Shown in pieces: positions 30,347 through 41,987 of a DNA stretch of 64,000 bases. This DNA comes from Laccaria trichodermophora (lineage: Eukaryota; Basidiomycota; Agaricomycetes; Agaricales; Hydnangiaceae), in the NCBI GenBank assembly GCA_018417955.1, contig JACTVC010000017.1, forward strand, positions 186,001 to 250,000, written 5' to 3'. The notes beneath the pieces are model-generated. The model was not told where the DNA came from and ran no database searches. It saw only the letters and a list, made by a program, of their open reading frames with translations. Made by a program: the position numbers and the translations under genes. How positions within the stretch are numbered: position 1 is the stretch's first letter; each line of letters starts with the position of its first letter.

Positions 30347-31701
30347 CTATGCATCGTGGGAGAACAGTTCGCTCAAGCGATAGCGAGCGAGTGAGGCGTG
30401 AAACACAATAAATCCCTGACTAAATTTGGTGTAGGCAGCAAGTGCTTCCTGGCATGGCGAAAGTATTTCAAGTGATTTCGAGTGACACGTAGCCACCTCT
30501 TCAGATAGTCGTCGAAGGATTTCAATTTTGGATACCCCATGGCATTTCGCCATATTAGAGATGTGATTGATCGAGTCGCCAGCCAATTCTTCCTTGTAAA
30601 ATGAAAGTATGTCGCTGAACGGGGATTAATAAACGAAACTTTATCTTCTTGATTTAACTCACTTTCCATTATTGAAAAACTTCATTATTTCTGGAAGCGC
30701 CTTGTGTATGCAGTGTCGGTAAGTGCTGTAATTAGAAATATCCCTATGTAGCTCACCTGAATGTAGAATTTCATGGAAATTTCGGGGGGGAACGCAAACA
30801 GAGAGTAGGCTTCGGAGGTACCGCACATTACTCTGGAAAAATAGGGATAATCAAGCGCTTTCGGAGAGACCTGTATGGGGATCAGCAAAAGCCATCTTAG
30901 ATTCAAAAGCCTCTTCGTACCGGCATACCCTGCGTTTCGTGATCCAACAGCAAAGAGGTCATAAAATTCAAAGTGGAAGTTATCATGATGTTGGAGGCGG
31001 CTCGTCCAAAGTGTTGATGAAATTCCCGAAGCAAAGAACTCAAAGCATCGAGGACAGGATCATCCTGACCTTGGCACGAGATGAACCGCTCGTTGAAGCA
31101 GTTGATGCCTTCCACGTCATGCTGGTAGACGTCGTCAATATATATCAAGAATGCGGTATACAGGGCGATTAGAATCTTAGTGGATTTGTTCTGGAGATGC
31201 GCGTAGGTGGTTGTGGCCATGACGACGCCTCCGGGGATAAACGGTTGGAGAGAAGGAGAGTCTACGGGATAACCCTTGCCTCTGGCCACATCGCAGCAAG
31301 AGTTGTGGAAATCGCGATCGTACTGTGTGACGGGGAGAGAGAAATTGCAGCGAGCGAGGAAATCATTCACGACATCTCGGATGCCATTGTGACAGTCCAC
31401 GGGCTGACGGCTAAACATCAAAATAAGCTAATGCGACAAAGTTAGGAGCTTGCCTTTTCATTTGCAGCATTCGCGACAATCTGAAAAAGACGAGTTCGAG
31501 CGGGGGAGATTAGGCACAAAAGCGGAGGGGCAGAGAGGATGTGCTCACCACGTCCATCTCTCCGGACTCGTCCACGTTGTATTCCTCGAAACTGTCTGAC
31601 GCAATGCAGGGATCCATGGTTTTGTCTATATCTTGTGTGCTGGCCTTAACGAAAGTGACCCCGGTTTCACTCAGAGGTGTGATAGGCGTTTGGTCGGACA
31701 T
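30347..31701 (-). CDS. Sesquiterpene synthase, trichodiene-synthase (TRI5)-like
   Basis: It cyclises farnesyl diphosphate to a sesquiterpene; the product cannot be predicted. Exons are 31701-31549, 31480-31454, 31403-30921, 30870-30757, 30700-30663 and 30614-30347, giving 360 aa, usual for the family. The aspartate-rich metal-binding motif is in ALYTAFLIYIDDVYQHDVEG. The NSE motif NDILSFYKEE is formed exactly across the last intron (N-N-G-N|D). Other family stretches are FIPGGVVMATTTYAHL, FNERF and DHETQGMP. Intron 2 has a GC-AG donor (AAAAG|GCAAGC), needed to keep the frame between IVANAANEK and PVDCHNGIRD. No cytochrome P450 or other cluster gene is adjacent. All motifs needed for activity are present. 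Confidence 0.9.
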
Positions 31702-32260
31702 CTGGGTGAAGCCAACACCAGAGAGACCACTCTTTGAGCAGGCACTTTAGACCTCTTTTTAACAACTGAGGAAGCACGAAGTTGTCAGTATCCACGTAAT
31801 CGAACAGTGGGAGTTTCCCATGAGCTTACCTTCTCTGCCGTCGGAGGAGTGCTACTTCAGCTGAAAGGATAGTGGAAGGAGTACTTAGTAAAGTCAGTGA
31901 AGGACCACATAGCGAAAGAACCTTAGTAGTCTAGCAGGAGAGCGACATGATTAACTAAATCATTGATTTTCTGCCGGAGGCCTCAGATCTCAGAGGGCGC
32001 AGTCAAATACAACCACACTAACACAGACTTACGGTGTGTCTTCATGCCGGCATTGCCCTCAAACGCCGCCCATATACCCATTTCTGCGAATGACGCTATA
32101 TTTGGCCACGAGGGACCGATCACGCTGTTTCCGATCGTCGACGGTAGGCTGTGCACTCGGATAAGAAAACTTTTCAACGCAACAACGTTTCTACCTCAAC
32201 TTGACCTCAACCTCCCACGTATCGGATTCATACCCTTCCTCACACCCGTCTCCCGCTACA

Positions 32261-32980
32261 ATGCGTTCCATTCTTTTCCTCCTCGCCTTCATCTCCTCCG
32301 TTTTCGCCTACTCGATTACCAGCCCGAACAGTAATCAAGGGTGGACCAACCAAGGTGCTCAGCTGTATGGTCCAAATTTCCGTTTGTCAAACATACATAT
32401 TCACCCTGCCTTTATCTTCAGCCTTACCTGGACACGCGTAAATACCGACAGGCTGAACTTTACCGTCGTACTCACCAACCAGGTCAGTGCTTGCTAAAAT
32501 ATTCTCCCAATCACCTACCCACGTGGCACACAAACGCCAGAACATCACAGGCTTCCAACCAGTGGTTCTGGCGACGTCGGTGGATGGAACTCTGGGCTCT
32601 GCGCCCATGAGCACCCCAAGCGGAGGGTGGCCCTCCCCAGGGGGCAGCTTCCGAGTTAACCTCGTTCAAGATGCCAACAACCTGAACGCCATCCTGGCCC
32701 AGTCGAACCAGTTTAACATAACTCAAGGAACGTCCACCATGTGCGTATCCCATATCTTGCACGAAGCGTTTATTTTTTAATGGCGGCCGACAGCTCGTCT
32801 TCGTCCACCACGCGCTCTGCCAGCTCTGCCACCGGTTCTACCACCGGTTCCGCTACGGGTTCTGCCGATTCAAGTTCCACCCAAACTTCAACGAGCAAAT
32901 CTAACAATGCCGTTAAATCGGAGTTCACCATGTCAAGTTTGCTCGCGTTCGTCTCGATGATGGGATTCGTCCTCTCATAA
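32261..32980 (+). CDS. GPI-anchored Ser/Thr-rich surface protein, Kre9/Knh1-like
   Basis: Exons are 32261-32364, 32422-32482, 32541-32740 and 32794-32980, all GT-AG, 183 aa. The N-terminal signal peptide is MRSILFLLAFISSVFA. A Kre9/Knh1-type Ig-like domain follows (YSITSPNSNQGWTNQG, LTWTRVNTDRLNFTVVLTNQ, SFRVNLVQDANNLNAILAQS). Then comes a Ser/Thr/Gly-rich stalk (TGSTTGSATGSADSSS) and a hydrophobic C-terminus (SSLLAFVSMMGFVLS) typical of GPI-anchor addition. It probably sits at the cell wall or plasma membrane. Family members in yeast act in beta-1,6-glucan assembly, but most basidiomycete copies are uncharacterised. The gene is divergent from the terpene synthase, with 559 bp between starts. 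Confidence 0.85.
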
Positions 32981-33727
32981 TGGGACAACATCAGACCCTG
33001 GAGAGGATGTCTGCGAAGGAATGATGGACGAGGGGTGGCGACGGTTACGTGGCAAGTGGTATGAAAGCGAACGGTGTAGGCGAGGGCGTTGGCCGATTAC
33101 CACTGCAAAAGGACTCTGGGATGTTGGAGATGATATGTAGTTTTGGACTTTTAGAGTAGTTACTATACTATACCTACTTTGTTCACGCACTCACGGATAT
33201 TTTCGAATACCAGCTAGGAGTGCTTTCGCGACAACAGTTCTTAGCCCCGCCACAAAAATTGCTGAGAGCGGCTGGTGTGATTCTCAAATCGGGTTTCCTT
33301 CTCACCAATATTTCCAGACCTTCCCAGAGTAGGTTTTGCTGGAAATAGTGCTGATCTTATATGGAATTATTTATGAACGGGTTTAATACCAGTGGGCCAT
33401 TCGAAAAGTCCCCACCTAGCATATTCAAGGCGCTTTGGCAGGGCACGATGCCGTCGATGCGCTAATGTATTCGGCACTAGGTGGAATTCGAACGTTCTAG
33501 GTTGCTCCTGCCTGGAAAAGATTCCCTTCCATAATTGCTTTGGCGAGGATACATAATATGGTTATCTTGGATTCCGAGTCGCATCCGGCGTGTCTATCGT
33601 TATCGCTACTAGTACTTATCAATCACCCACACAAATGGAATTCTGACAGTCTTCTACGGGCGCTCTACCACCAATCAAGTACATATTCCCAGACGTTTGG
33701 TTTCTGCCTCCCTCTCTTATCAGCGCG
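32981..33727. other. Intergenic, nothing recognised
   Basis: This is AT-balanced non-coding sequence between the surface protein and the zinc-finger gene. I see no repeats or conserved frames. Confidence 0.5.
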
Positions 33728-34670
33728 ATGGATTTTGGCTGCCGAACCTGTTCCAAGACATTTAGCTCGGCCCAAGGCCTGTCCTCTCATTGTCGTGCAA
33801 AATCTCATCGAGCCAACGAATGCCGGGCTAGTAGAAGACATCAACGGTGTGCTAGGTGTTCCAGATCATTTCGATCCAATCAGGCTCTTCGACAGGTTGG
33901 TCGTTGTCTTCTTTTGACCACGGCGAGACCTTAGGAGTCGAATAGCACATTTCTTCGTCATCGGCCCACGCAAACCGTACCTTTGGTTGCCCCTTCTGTT
34001 CAAGGATATTCAAAGCTCCTTCGGCCCTTGCTCACCACATCGAATCCGGCTGTCATAAAATTAATCGCCATCAAGTGACGGCAGCGGTGAAGCAGTTGAA
34101 GATCGTGCCCGAAATTTGTATCAATGGAGGTCTTCTTCCACAAGCGTCGACCCCTCCAAGCGTCACCACTCATTACATTCCGGCAACATTGTCTTTCAAT
34201 GTTCCCGGGTATTATGATTGTCATTTATGCAAAAAGAGGTTCACGGCTATTCATCGCTTGGCCGCGCACTTGAACTCGCCGGCGCATGATGCCGACCAGT
34301 TCAGGTGCCCCAAGTGCAAGAAGACGTTTAAATTGGTCTCGGCTCTAACTCAGCACATAGAAAGCGGGGCATGTCGTCTTGCGAACCTCCATGAGATCGA
34401 AAGTCACTTCGATCGCTTGACAGCAGGTTTAAACTCTCGTCTATTTGCCCTCGGCGTCATGGTACGTGCCTTTTAATACAGCTCGACTTTTCCTTATTGT
34501 TTATTGCTTCGACTACCAAGGGATTGAAACATAGATTAACGCTAGTTTAGCGTTGTTCTATTTTGCAGTCCTCAACCCAACGCCGATATCATATCCCGAT
34601 CCAGTGGTTGTCCAGTGGCGAAGGTAGTATATCAATATCATTGGCAGCTTCTTGTGTAATTGTACAGTAA
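33728..34670 (+). CDS. C2H2 zinc-finger protein with five fingers
   Basis: Exons are 33728-33895, 33946-34461 and 34569-34670, giving 261 aa. Five C2H2-type fingers are visible: CRTCSKTFSSAQGLSSH, CARCSRSFRSNQALRQ|H (interrupted by the first intron), CPFCSRIFKAPSALAHH, CHLCKKRFTAIHRLAAH and CPKCKKTFKLVSALTQH. The spacing Cys-x2-Cys...His-x5-His in several fingers resembles the dsRNA/nucleic-acid-binding type as much as DNA-binding transcription factors. This protein class is common in agaricomycetes and uncharacterised. The last exon (TQRRYHIPIQWLSS) is less certain; without it the frame stops inside the intron at 34476. Confidence 0.8.
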
Positions 34671-35053
34671 CAGTATATCTAGTATCGTATCGAAATTTCT
34701 TCTTGAAGTGTTATAGAGAGAACACTTGAGAGAACATCTGTCTGTGTCTGTGCATGCCAAGTGCGATGACAAATTATTAATTAGGGGTTACTCCGGTCTC
34801 ATTCAAAACTCGCTATCTCACCTATGCGCTGTGTCCATCGGATGGTCGAAAAGAGCCTTGATTCCAGCGATGCCAACGGCCCGGCTTGGGAGCTGTGGGC
34901 CGCTAGCGGCTAGGCTGGGCCAAAGCAATTTACATTTCGGCAACTTGCGTGCTTACTTACCTAATACTAGTAATAGAAATGCTCTTATCTCCTTGCTGTG
35001 TCGAGGAGTCATTTCAACGATTACGTCTAACATTCCAAGTTTCTAGCATAGGT

Positions 35054-36526
35054 ATGGAAACCCCTCGTCTTCCGCCATCTACACGAGCGCCCCCAAAAGC
35101 CACGAAGGACACGCGCAGGATGCTGATAGGCAAAGGAAGGGCTCAGGCTGATGTTGGTAAGAGGTTTACACCAGGTCCTATCAACGCTTTACCACCAGAG
35201 ATCCTTGGGGAAATTTTCCTTGCGAGTCTCGGCAAAATATTTCCGGTCCACGATGATGACTCGATCCCACCTCTGCAGTTCTGTCGTGTCTGTACCTATT
35301 GGCGACAGACGGCATTGTCAACACCAGGTCTCTGGACACGACTCTTGATCAACCGTTTTGATGTCACTCAAGAGATCAATATCATGAGCAAGTGGTTCTC
35401 GTCCGCAGGAAAGCTTCCCTTATCTCTTCGGTTCGAGAATGGGCCACACCCTAGCTCACTTCCACTGTTCAAAGTTCCCCTTCAATACATGGGGCGTATC
35501 CATAACTTGGAGATAAGTGTGCTTCGAATAGAAGAGGCGATGCGACAGCTCAATATCATCATGGACCATGAGGCAGCTTTAGAGCGACTCGTCATCCAAT
35601 ATGATCAGTCGACAAGCTGGTCGAATCCCCCCAGCTTGCCGCTCCCCAGGCTCCATAAATTGAAACGACTCGTGCTTTCAAACCTTCAATCAGATCGACA
35701 CTCATATAATGAGAGCTTAAACAATATGCCTTGGAACCAGCTCACACACTTGTCGATGGTGGATGTCCCGATAATGCCCTTGATGTTAATGGCGTTCCTG
35801 CGACGATGTCCACATCTTCAGCACGGATTCTTTTCCCTCAGCGATCTGATACATCCTACGAATCAATGGACTACATTGCTCCACGGAGATACCGTGTTCC
35901 CTTCCTTGATTTCCCTCAAGGTTGTCTTCAAGTATGCTGGAGAATGGGGGATCCTTGATGGTCTTTCTTTTCCATCATTGAAGACACTCTGTGTCGGCAC
36001 TGCGTGCTGCCGACTCACCAGCACGTCAGAACTCAGCACTTGGAATTCCACGACATCTGCCACCCTCCATACGCCTCTCCTTATGAACCTCACACTTTTT
36101 AAAATCAGGATCCAGTACCCCGATCTCATTGAATTCTTGAAGACAAAGGCCAGCCTGCGGGTTCTGGTACTGGACTCTCCTCTAGATTTTTCTCCCCTCT
36201 TTGACAAGCTTTCCCACATTGACGATGACATCTTTCTACCAAATCTCACCCGACTCTCGATATATCATTGGCGCTTAACCCCAAACCGTCCTTGTACAAT
36301 TGGCGTCAGAGCGCTTCGCCAAATGATACAGGCCCGATGGTACCCCAGGTCCACAAAACCCAGACCAGCTCGATCACCGTTGTCTTCGGTGTCGCTGCGG
36401 ATGTCGAGAATTCCTCTACACCTCATTGGTATCAAGATGCTGACTTCCCTTGTCGCACAGGGACTCTTTTTGCATATTGGATCGGCAGAAAATGGGTATT
36501 CGCTGAAGAAAGAGGTAGATTGGTAA
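35054..36526 (+). CDS. F-box protein with LRR-like C-terminus
   Basis: This is a single-exon frame, about 490 aa from the ATG at 35054. An in-frame upstream start at 34949 exists but the extra residues are hydrophobic and untypical. The F-box-like motif INALPPEILGEIFLASL with VCTYWRQTALSTPGLW lies at about residues 40-95. The remainder consists of leucine-rich segments (LHKLKRLVLSNLQ, NQLTHLSMVDVPI, FPSLISLKVVF). Such proteins recruit substrates to SCF ubiquitin ligases; agaricomycetes have large expansions and the substrate is unknown. Confidence 0.8.
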   Translation: METPRLPPSTRAPPKATKDTRRMLIGKGRAQADVGKRFTPGPINALPPEILGEIFLASLGKIFPVHDDDSIPPLQFCRVCTYWRQTALSTPGLWTRLLINRFDVTQEINIMSKWFSSAGKLPLSLRFENGPHPSSLPLFKVPLQYMGRIHNLEISVLRIEEAMRQLNIIMDHEAALERLVIQYDQSTSWSNPPSLPLPRLHKLKRLVLSNLQSDRHSYNESLNNMPWNQLTHLSMVDVPIMPLMLMAFLRRCPHLQHGFFSLSDLIHPTNQWTTLLHGDTVFPSLISLKVVFKYAGEWGILDGLSFPSLKTLCVGTACCRLTSTSELSTWNSTTSATLHTPLLMNLTLFKIRIQYPDLIEFLKTKASLRVLVLDSPLDFSPLFDKLSHIDDDIFLPNLTRLSIYHWRLTPNRPCTIGVRALRQMIQARWYPRSTKPRPARSPLSSVSLRMSRIPLHLIGIKMLTSLVAQGLFLHIGSAENGYSLKKEVDW

Positions 36527-36897
36527 ATCTGTACAAGTATATTTCTGTTGTTTCTGGCTATTATTGAACGACTTTCAGTATCGGTCTCAAATGTTTTTGT
36601 AGTTGTATTCTGGAGATCTACTGTGTTTTTTAAATCAATTCGGCTATCCCTTGCGAAGCATATAATACATTGAAGATAGTTGCGCGACATCAAGGGGGAT
36701 AGAAAGAGCATCAGCAAGAACACGGCAAAAACAGACAAACGAGGAAGACTACTAAGACAAACTGAACTATGAGTTATGATAAAAGTAATATACACAATGT
36801 AATCATAGTATACCGCAATAACAAAGGCAAGAACGAAAGAATATATGTAAAAGAACCTAGGCGGCTAAGCCCAAGTGTTTTAGTTTAAAGGTCGGGA

Positions 36898-39800
36898 TCA
36901 CCAACCATCCAGGCTCCTCGACTCCAACTCCCCATCTCCTCCCCTGACGCCTAAATCAAGACTTTCCATCTCACCCAGCAGCACTTCATGTTCCGGGCGC
37001 AAGAACAGACTGCCAGGACTACCAGTCACCATAGAGAAGTTCGCCGTGGTGGGTGATATGCTAGCAGCCGAGCTGATGGACATATTCGCAGTGTGCCCCC
37101 CGCCACCATCCATGCCACGGAACGCTATCGACCCATGAGGTTGGGGCTGAGGTTGCTTATGTGACGAAGGGGGAAAACGGAAGTGAGATTGTTCCATACT
37201 GCTTCTATTGCTGCCACTTAGATCCCCAGGATGAGTCGCGTCTTCGTGAAGGAGCATGGTCATGTTCGGAGGAAGGACGGGGAAGATGGAAGAGGTGGTG
37301 CTGAGCCTTCGTTGGGCTGGAAGCGTCGAAGTAGGTTCGGCGGAGGGAGGTTTTTCATCATCTTCATCGTCGTCCTCGGGTTCAATCGCTTCCTCATCAA
37401 AATCCAGTATAGGAGGATGTTGATCTTCCTGTGGGACCGTGAGTAGTCTATCCTGATCATCTCGGTCCCGATTCCATTGAGCCTGCAAGCGCCCGCTGGG
37501 GCCCTGTTTCTGCCTAACAGGCACAGGGGTCCGATAACCGCTGCTGCTCGCATTGCTCCAGCTGTTCCCCAACCCACTAGGCGTTCTCGTCGCCCCCAAC
37601 CTCATCTCCCTCCGCAACTCAACACATTCCCTCCTCAAATCCGTGCACTCTTGCCGCAGCTCACTGCACACCCTCCTCAACTCATCATTCTCCGCCTCTG
37701 CATCCACCAATCGCTCCACCCGTTCTCGCAGATCCGAATTCTCTTCTCTGAGAACCCTGACTGTCCGCTGTGAATCAGACAGAGCGCTGAGAAGAGCTCC
37801 AGTCTCCAATTGATGTTTATCCCGCAGCTCCCGAATCTCCTCCTTCTCCCGGTCTCTATCACGGTCACGCTCTCCACGGTCCCGTCCAAGATACCCAAAC
37901 GACCCTGAAATGCTTGTAGGCGCAGTTGACGTCGTCGATCTCGGTGTATCCCTGTCTCGACTCCCACTCGACACCGTAAATGTAGGACTCTCCAACAGCC
38001 CACCCCCAGCACCATAAGCAGAGAACGTTCCACTTCCCCTCCTCCCCGCACTTCCACCACCACCCGCCTCCGAAAGCGCCATCCTCGAATGACTCCTACC
38101 AAACGCCGATCCACCACCACCGCCATTATTCCCACCAAACTCTGACGTCCCCCTCAAACTACCAAACCGCCCTCCAGAAATCACACTACCACCCCCGTTG
38201 CCCAAAGGCGAAGGAACAGTAGCCGCACTACCACTCCTATCGCGGGTAGCGAACGCCTTCTCCGTCGACGAAGGATCGCTTCCTTCCTCTCTCTCCCTCT
38301 CGAAATCCAACAACCCAGCCGCACGAAAAGCTTTAGCCGTCCGAGGACCCAACCACTCCGCTTTCGGACCATCCCCACCTCCACCCAACCGGGAACTCGC
38401 ACTTCTACCCATAGATAAGCTGCTCGAAGGCCTGGACACTCCGAACTCTCCCATCCCCTTATCTCTCTCTCGATCAGCAGCAGTGAGCTTCGACCCCCTC
38501 CCAAGTCGTTCTTGGACACTCATGCTTCGCTTCCTCACGCGCCCTGCAGAAGGCATGGGTGACAGCCGGCTGTTGCTGGGATTTCCATGTACAGTATTGT
38601 TATCACTGTGACTGCGTTCGATCCGCAAGGAAGGTGAACGTAACCTTGCCACGGAGCCAGGGTGGGATGTACTATCCAACGACGGCCTGCTAGAGTCCAA
38701 CGACGGTCGATAAAAAGACCCTGCATCTTCTCCTCCCATAGGAGGCGAAGGTGACGAAGATTCCCCACCCGTACCAAAGTCCTCCCGCTCAGGGGAAGTA
38801 GACCCGCGAGGAATATAAAAATTCCCCCCTCCCAACCCAGTGCGTTTGCCTGGCATAGACCCAGAAACAATCCTCCGCTTCTCAAACGAACCACGTGGAG
38901 TTGCAGTGGTTTCCAACCCCGGGCGCTGGACGTCCAGAGATGGTCTTGCCTCTCTCGGAGTAGGCGACCTCCTGGAGTCCAGAGACCCCCGACCAAGAGC
39001 CGCAGCTACATGGGATGGAGAAGGAGGCGACGAGAATGATATGAGCGGTGGCGGTGCTGACAAAGGCACCGCCTCTGATCCAGATTTTTTGGAATCTGAT
39101 GCAGGTCCTCCTAGTATGACTTGTCTCAGTGTACGAGCACCAGCTCTTCCCTTCGCGATACCACTACTACTTGGGGTGCCACTAACACCCTTATCCGCTG
39201 CACCGAACACCCTGACAGCAGTCGCAGCTGAAATTGACGACGTACTCGAGGGGGTGAACGATTTTGGCGGGTGGGCAAAGGCCATCGTCCGTCTTTGCGC
39301 AGCAGGTGTTGATGAAGTCGGTGCTGATGACCTGCGTATCGGTGACGAGGGCGAGGGAGGAGGAGAGCCATGTATTCCCTTATTCCCATTGACCACAGTC
39401 TCTTTCCCCTTTGTTGGTGATTCGTTTGGAGTCGTCCCCGCGCTACTGGAAGACGGAATGGCCGTGGACAGGGGTGTGGTGGGGAAGGCGGAAGTCGTCG
39501 GTGAAGGTGTGTTTGGAGGTCGTAAACGAGGGAGAAAGGATGAGGATTGTCTACTGCGTTGCACGCGGAAGGGTGATTTGGGTGTGGTTGGAGATGACTG
39601 AGGGGAAGGAATGAAGGGTTTTGCCGCCGTAGCGGAATTGGGGCTCAGAAGAGCGGCAAGAGCTGGATCCACTGATTCCAGGTTTATATCCATGCTAAAA
39701 CTGCAATCAACGACTTCGGGATGGTCGTCCCCGTCAATGATGATCGCTTTGTCTGAGTTAAGCCACTCCTGTACATCAGCAGAGTGGTTTGATGCACGCA

Positions 39801-40690
39801 TTGCGTCTATTACTTGAGTAGCGATGTGGGTAGTGCACAGATCCAAAGCGGACGTATCCGGGTCACCATCTGAGCTACGTGCATCAGGAGTGGTTGGGTC
39901 ACTATGACCGGAGGATGTGGGAGGAGGAGCAAAAGAGGCGTGAAGAAGATTCGGGTTGACGATGGTAGGAGAGGACGAGCGGGACTCGGCTGGAGTGGCG
40001 TTTGTACTGAGGACAGGTACATGTTTTGAAATGCCAGAACTGTCTGCCTCCATAATGGTCGACAAGTCGAGTGAGAGTGGCGGTCCTGGTGAAGGAGTAC
40101 GTAACATCCTCGAACCTAACGTTACGGTGGTCAGCGCCCGAATTTAGCTCAGGAAAAATTTGGTACCCACCAGAGTGAGCAAGAAGCTCTTCGACAAAGT
40201 CGCGTTCGCCGGGGTGATGGCTGTCCAACCTCGACAAAGAAGCGGACCTCCGAACACCCTGTTCTTCGTCGTTCAGTGGTTTTCCTATAGCCATGACGGG
40301 CATGATGAGACCATCATTCGACAAAGAAGTCTTCCGTTCGCGGTCCTTTGTCATCGAACGGCGCACGGAGCCAAACCCAGAGAAAGGGCTACGTGACGTA
40401 TTAGGCGAGGCCGCGGAGGAGTTGGGAGTGGCATTCCTGCCAGGACCAAAAGGAAGGAGAGAGCGTAAAGAGCGGAATGCTGGGATGCCTGAGCCTGCAG
40501 GTGTCGTTGGCGGTATTGTGGGTGATGCACCGATGGCCTGAGGAGAAATGGGACTATGGTTGCTTGTGACGCTGCTGGTCGATGGACGACGAGCTGAATG
40601 GGGTATGAGGGATTGCGCCGATGAGAAAGGGCTTCTCTTTGGCTGAGCTGGTATCGATGAAGTGGTATGTGGGGACCGTTGTGTGGCCAT
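36898..40690 (-). CDS. Large Ser/Pro-rich protein with C-terminal coiled coil
   Basis: Two exons, 40690-40171 and 40115-36898, give 1245 aa. I do not recognise a named family. The first 250 residues are Ser/Pro/Thr-rich and disordered in appearance. Repeated basic-Ser segments (SLDSRRSPTPREARPSLD, RPSLDSSRPSLDS) suggest many phosphorylation sites. Around residues 890-990 there is a Glu/Arg/Leu-rich coiled coil (LREENSDLRERVERLVDAEA, ELRQECTDLRRECVELRREM). An acidic stretch (FDEEAIEPEDDDEDDEKPPS) lies nearer the C-terminus. The layout recalls cytoskeletal or polarity scaffold proteins, but that is only resemblance. The intron phase (G|GT) is supported by the restored frame. Confidence 0.8.
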
Positions 40691-41987
40691 CTGGCCAATG
40701 ATGAGCCTTTGCTCGTCAGGAGTCCTTTTTGCGCTCTGTGGGTATACGTGTTATGAGCACTGAGATACTGGGCATGAAAAGACCATGCTCGTTGAGGGAA
40801 AGCTGGGCGTAAAGCTGGCAAGGTGGTACTTAGCGACCAACGTTGGGAAAAAGATATGTGGGAACCCGCACGACGGCTAGTGCGAAAGAGGAAGGACCCT
40901 CTAGGAACACGGCCTATCCAATCATCCCATCACAACCAACCTTGATTGATTTCCGTAGTCTTCCATTTTCTCTTTCTCGCGCTTCCGAAAGGAGGCTTGC
41001 CTTGGCCCGACACTGGACATACAAGTCGTTCACCAAGTTTTATCGGAAAGTTTCCGTGGAATTTGGAGCCTTGGATGTCAACACGACGAGGTCCAATTTG
41101 CTCATTTTCGGCCTCTGAATTTGTTCGAAATCTTTAGGTTTCGCAAGGCGAAATCGCTTGGAGAACAGTGCTCGCCTCACATAAGCTCGCTCTACCCCTG
41201 GCATCCTCTATCCTTCAAACTTTGTAAAATCTTTGACGTGTCTGCTCGTCTGTGACATAATCTTTCTTCAGACGGGTCAGACGATCATCTTCGTCGACAC
41301 TGAATCCGAATTGTTGGCCTCTGCAGCGTGAAAAGGCGGGGAAGATGGTGGTTAGAGACAGAGAGTGGTCTATCACCTTTCTGAGACATTTTGACAGCTC
41401 AACAGCTATCAGAGGCGCAACCCAACCGCATTTTCTCCGACTTGTCACCTACTTTCAGCATTGTTCAATACCCTCCGAATAGACTGTTGCAAGTCTCAAT
41501 ACTCTTGTCAATGCCAATCTATTGCGATTTATGGCTTTATAGGCCCTGTCTATATTAGGATTCGAACACGTTCGACCATTTTCCTTGCACTTCACGCGCT
41601 GCTCTAATACAATATCCCCAATCTTGATACTTTATACAACAGTTGAAAAGGCCAGGGTGAGCGATGTTGACAGTGTTTAAATTTTTGTAAGCCATAGAGA
41701 AACAAATTGATACAGACATCGCATCCCGTGGTTTTGCGTTTTATTATTTTTATTTGTGGATCGCTGAGTCAGATCCTAGACCAGCTTGCCCTCACCTACA
41801 ATCAATCCCAGAAGAACTCCTCCGAAGCACGTTCAAGTGGGTACTTCATTTCGTCTTAAAGATTACCTCAATCTGAATCAGCTTCAGAAGGACGTCTCAG
41901 CCTTCTCTGTCAACGGTTAAATCTTGGTTAAACCTCAACATTCCGAGTCGCCGACAACAAGTACACACCTCAATACTGATAATACCC
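40691..41987. other. Intergenic between the coiled-coil gene and an F-box gene
   Basis: There are no supported genes. It should contain the divergent promoters of both neighbours. Confidence 0.5.

Noticed and set aside
37231..39614. Plus-strand frames inside the coiled-coil gene
   Set aside because: Shadows of the GC-rich Ser/Pro-rich coding sequence on the minus strand.
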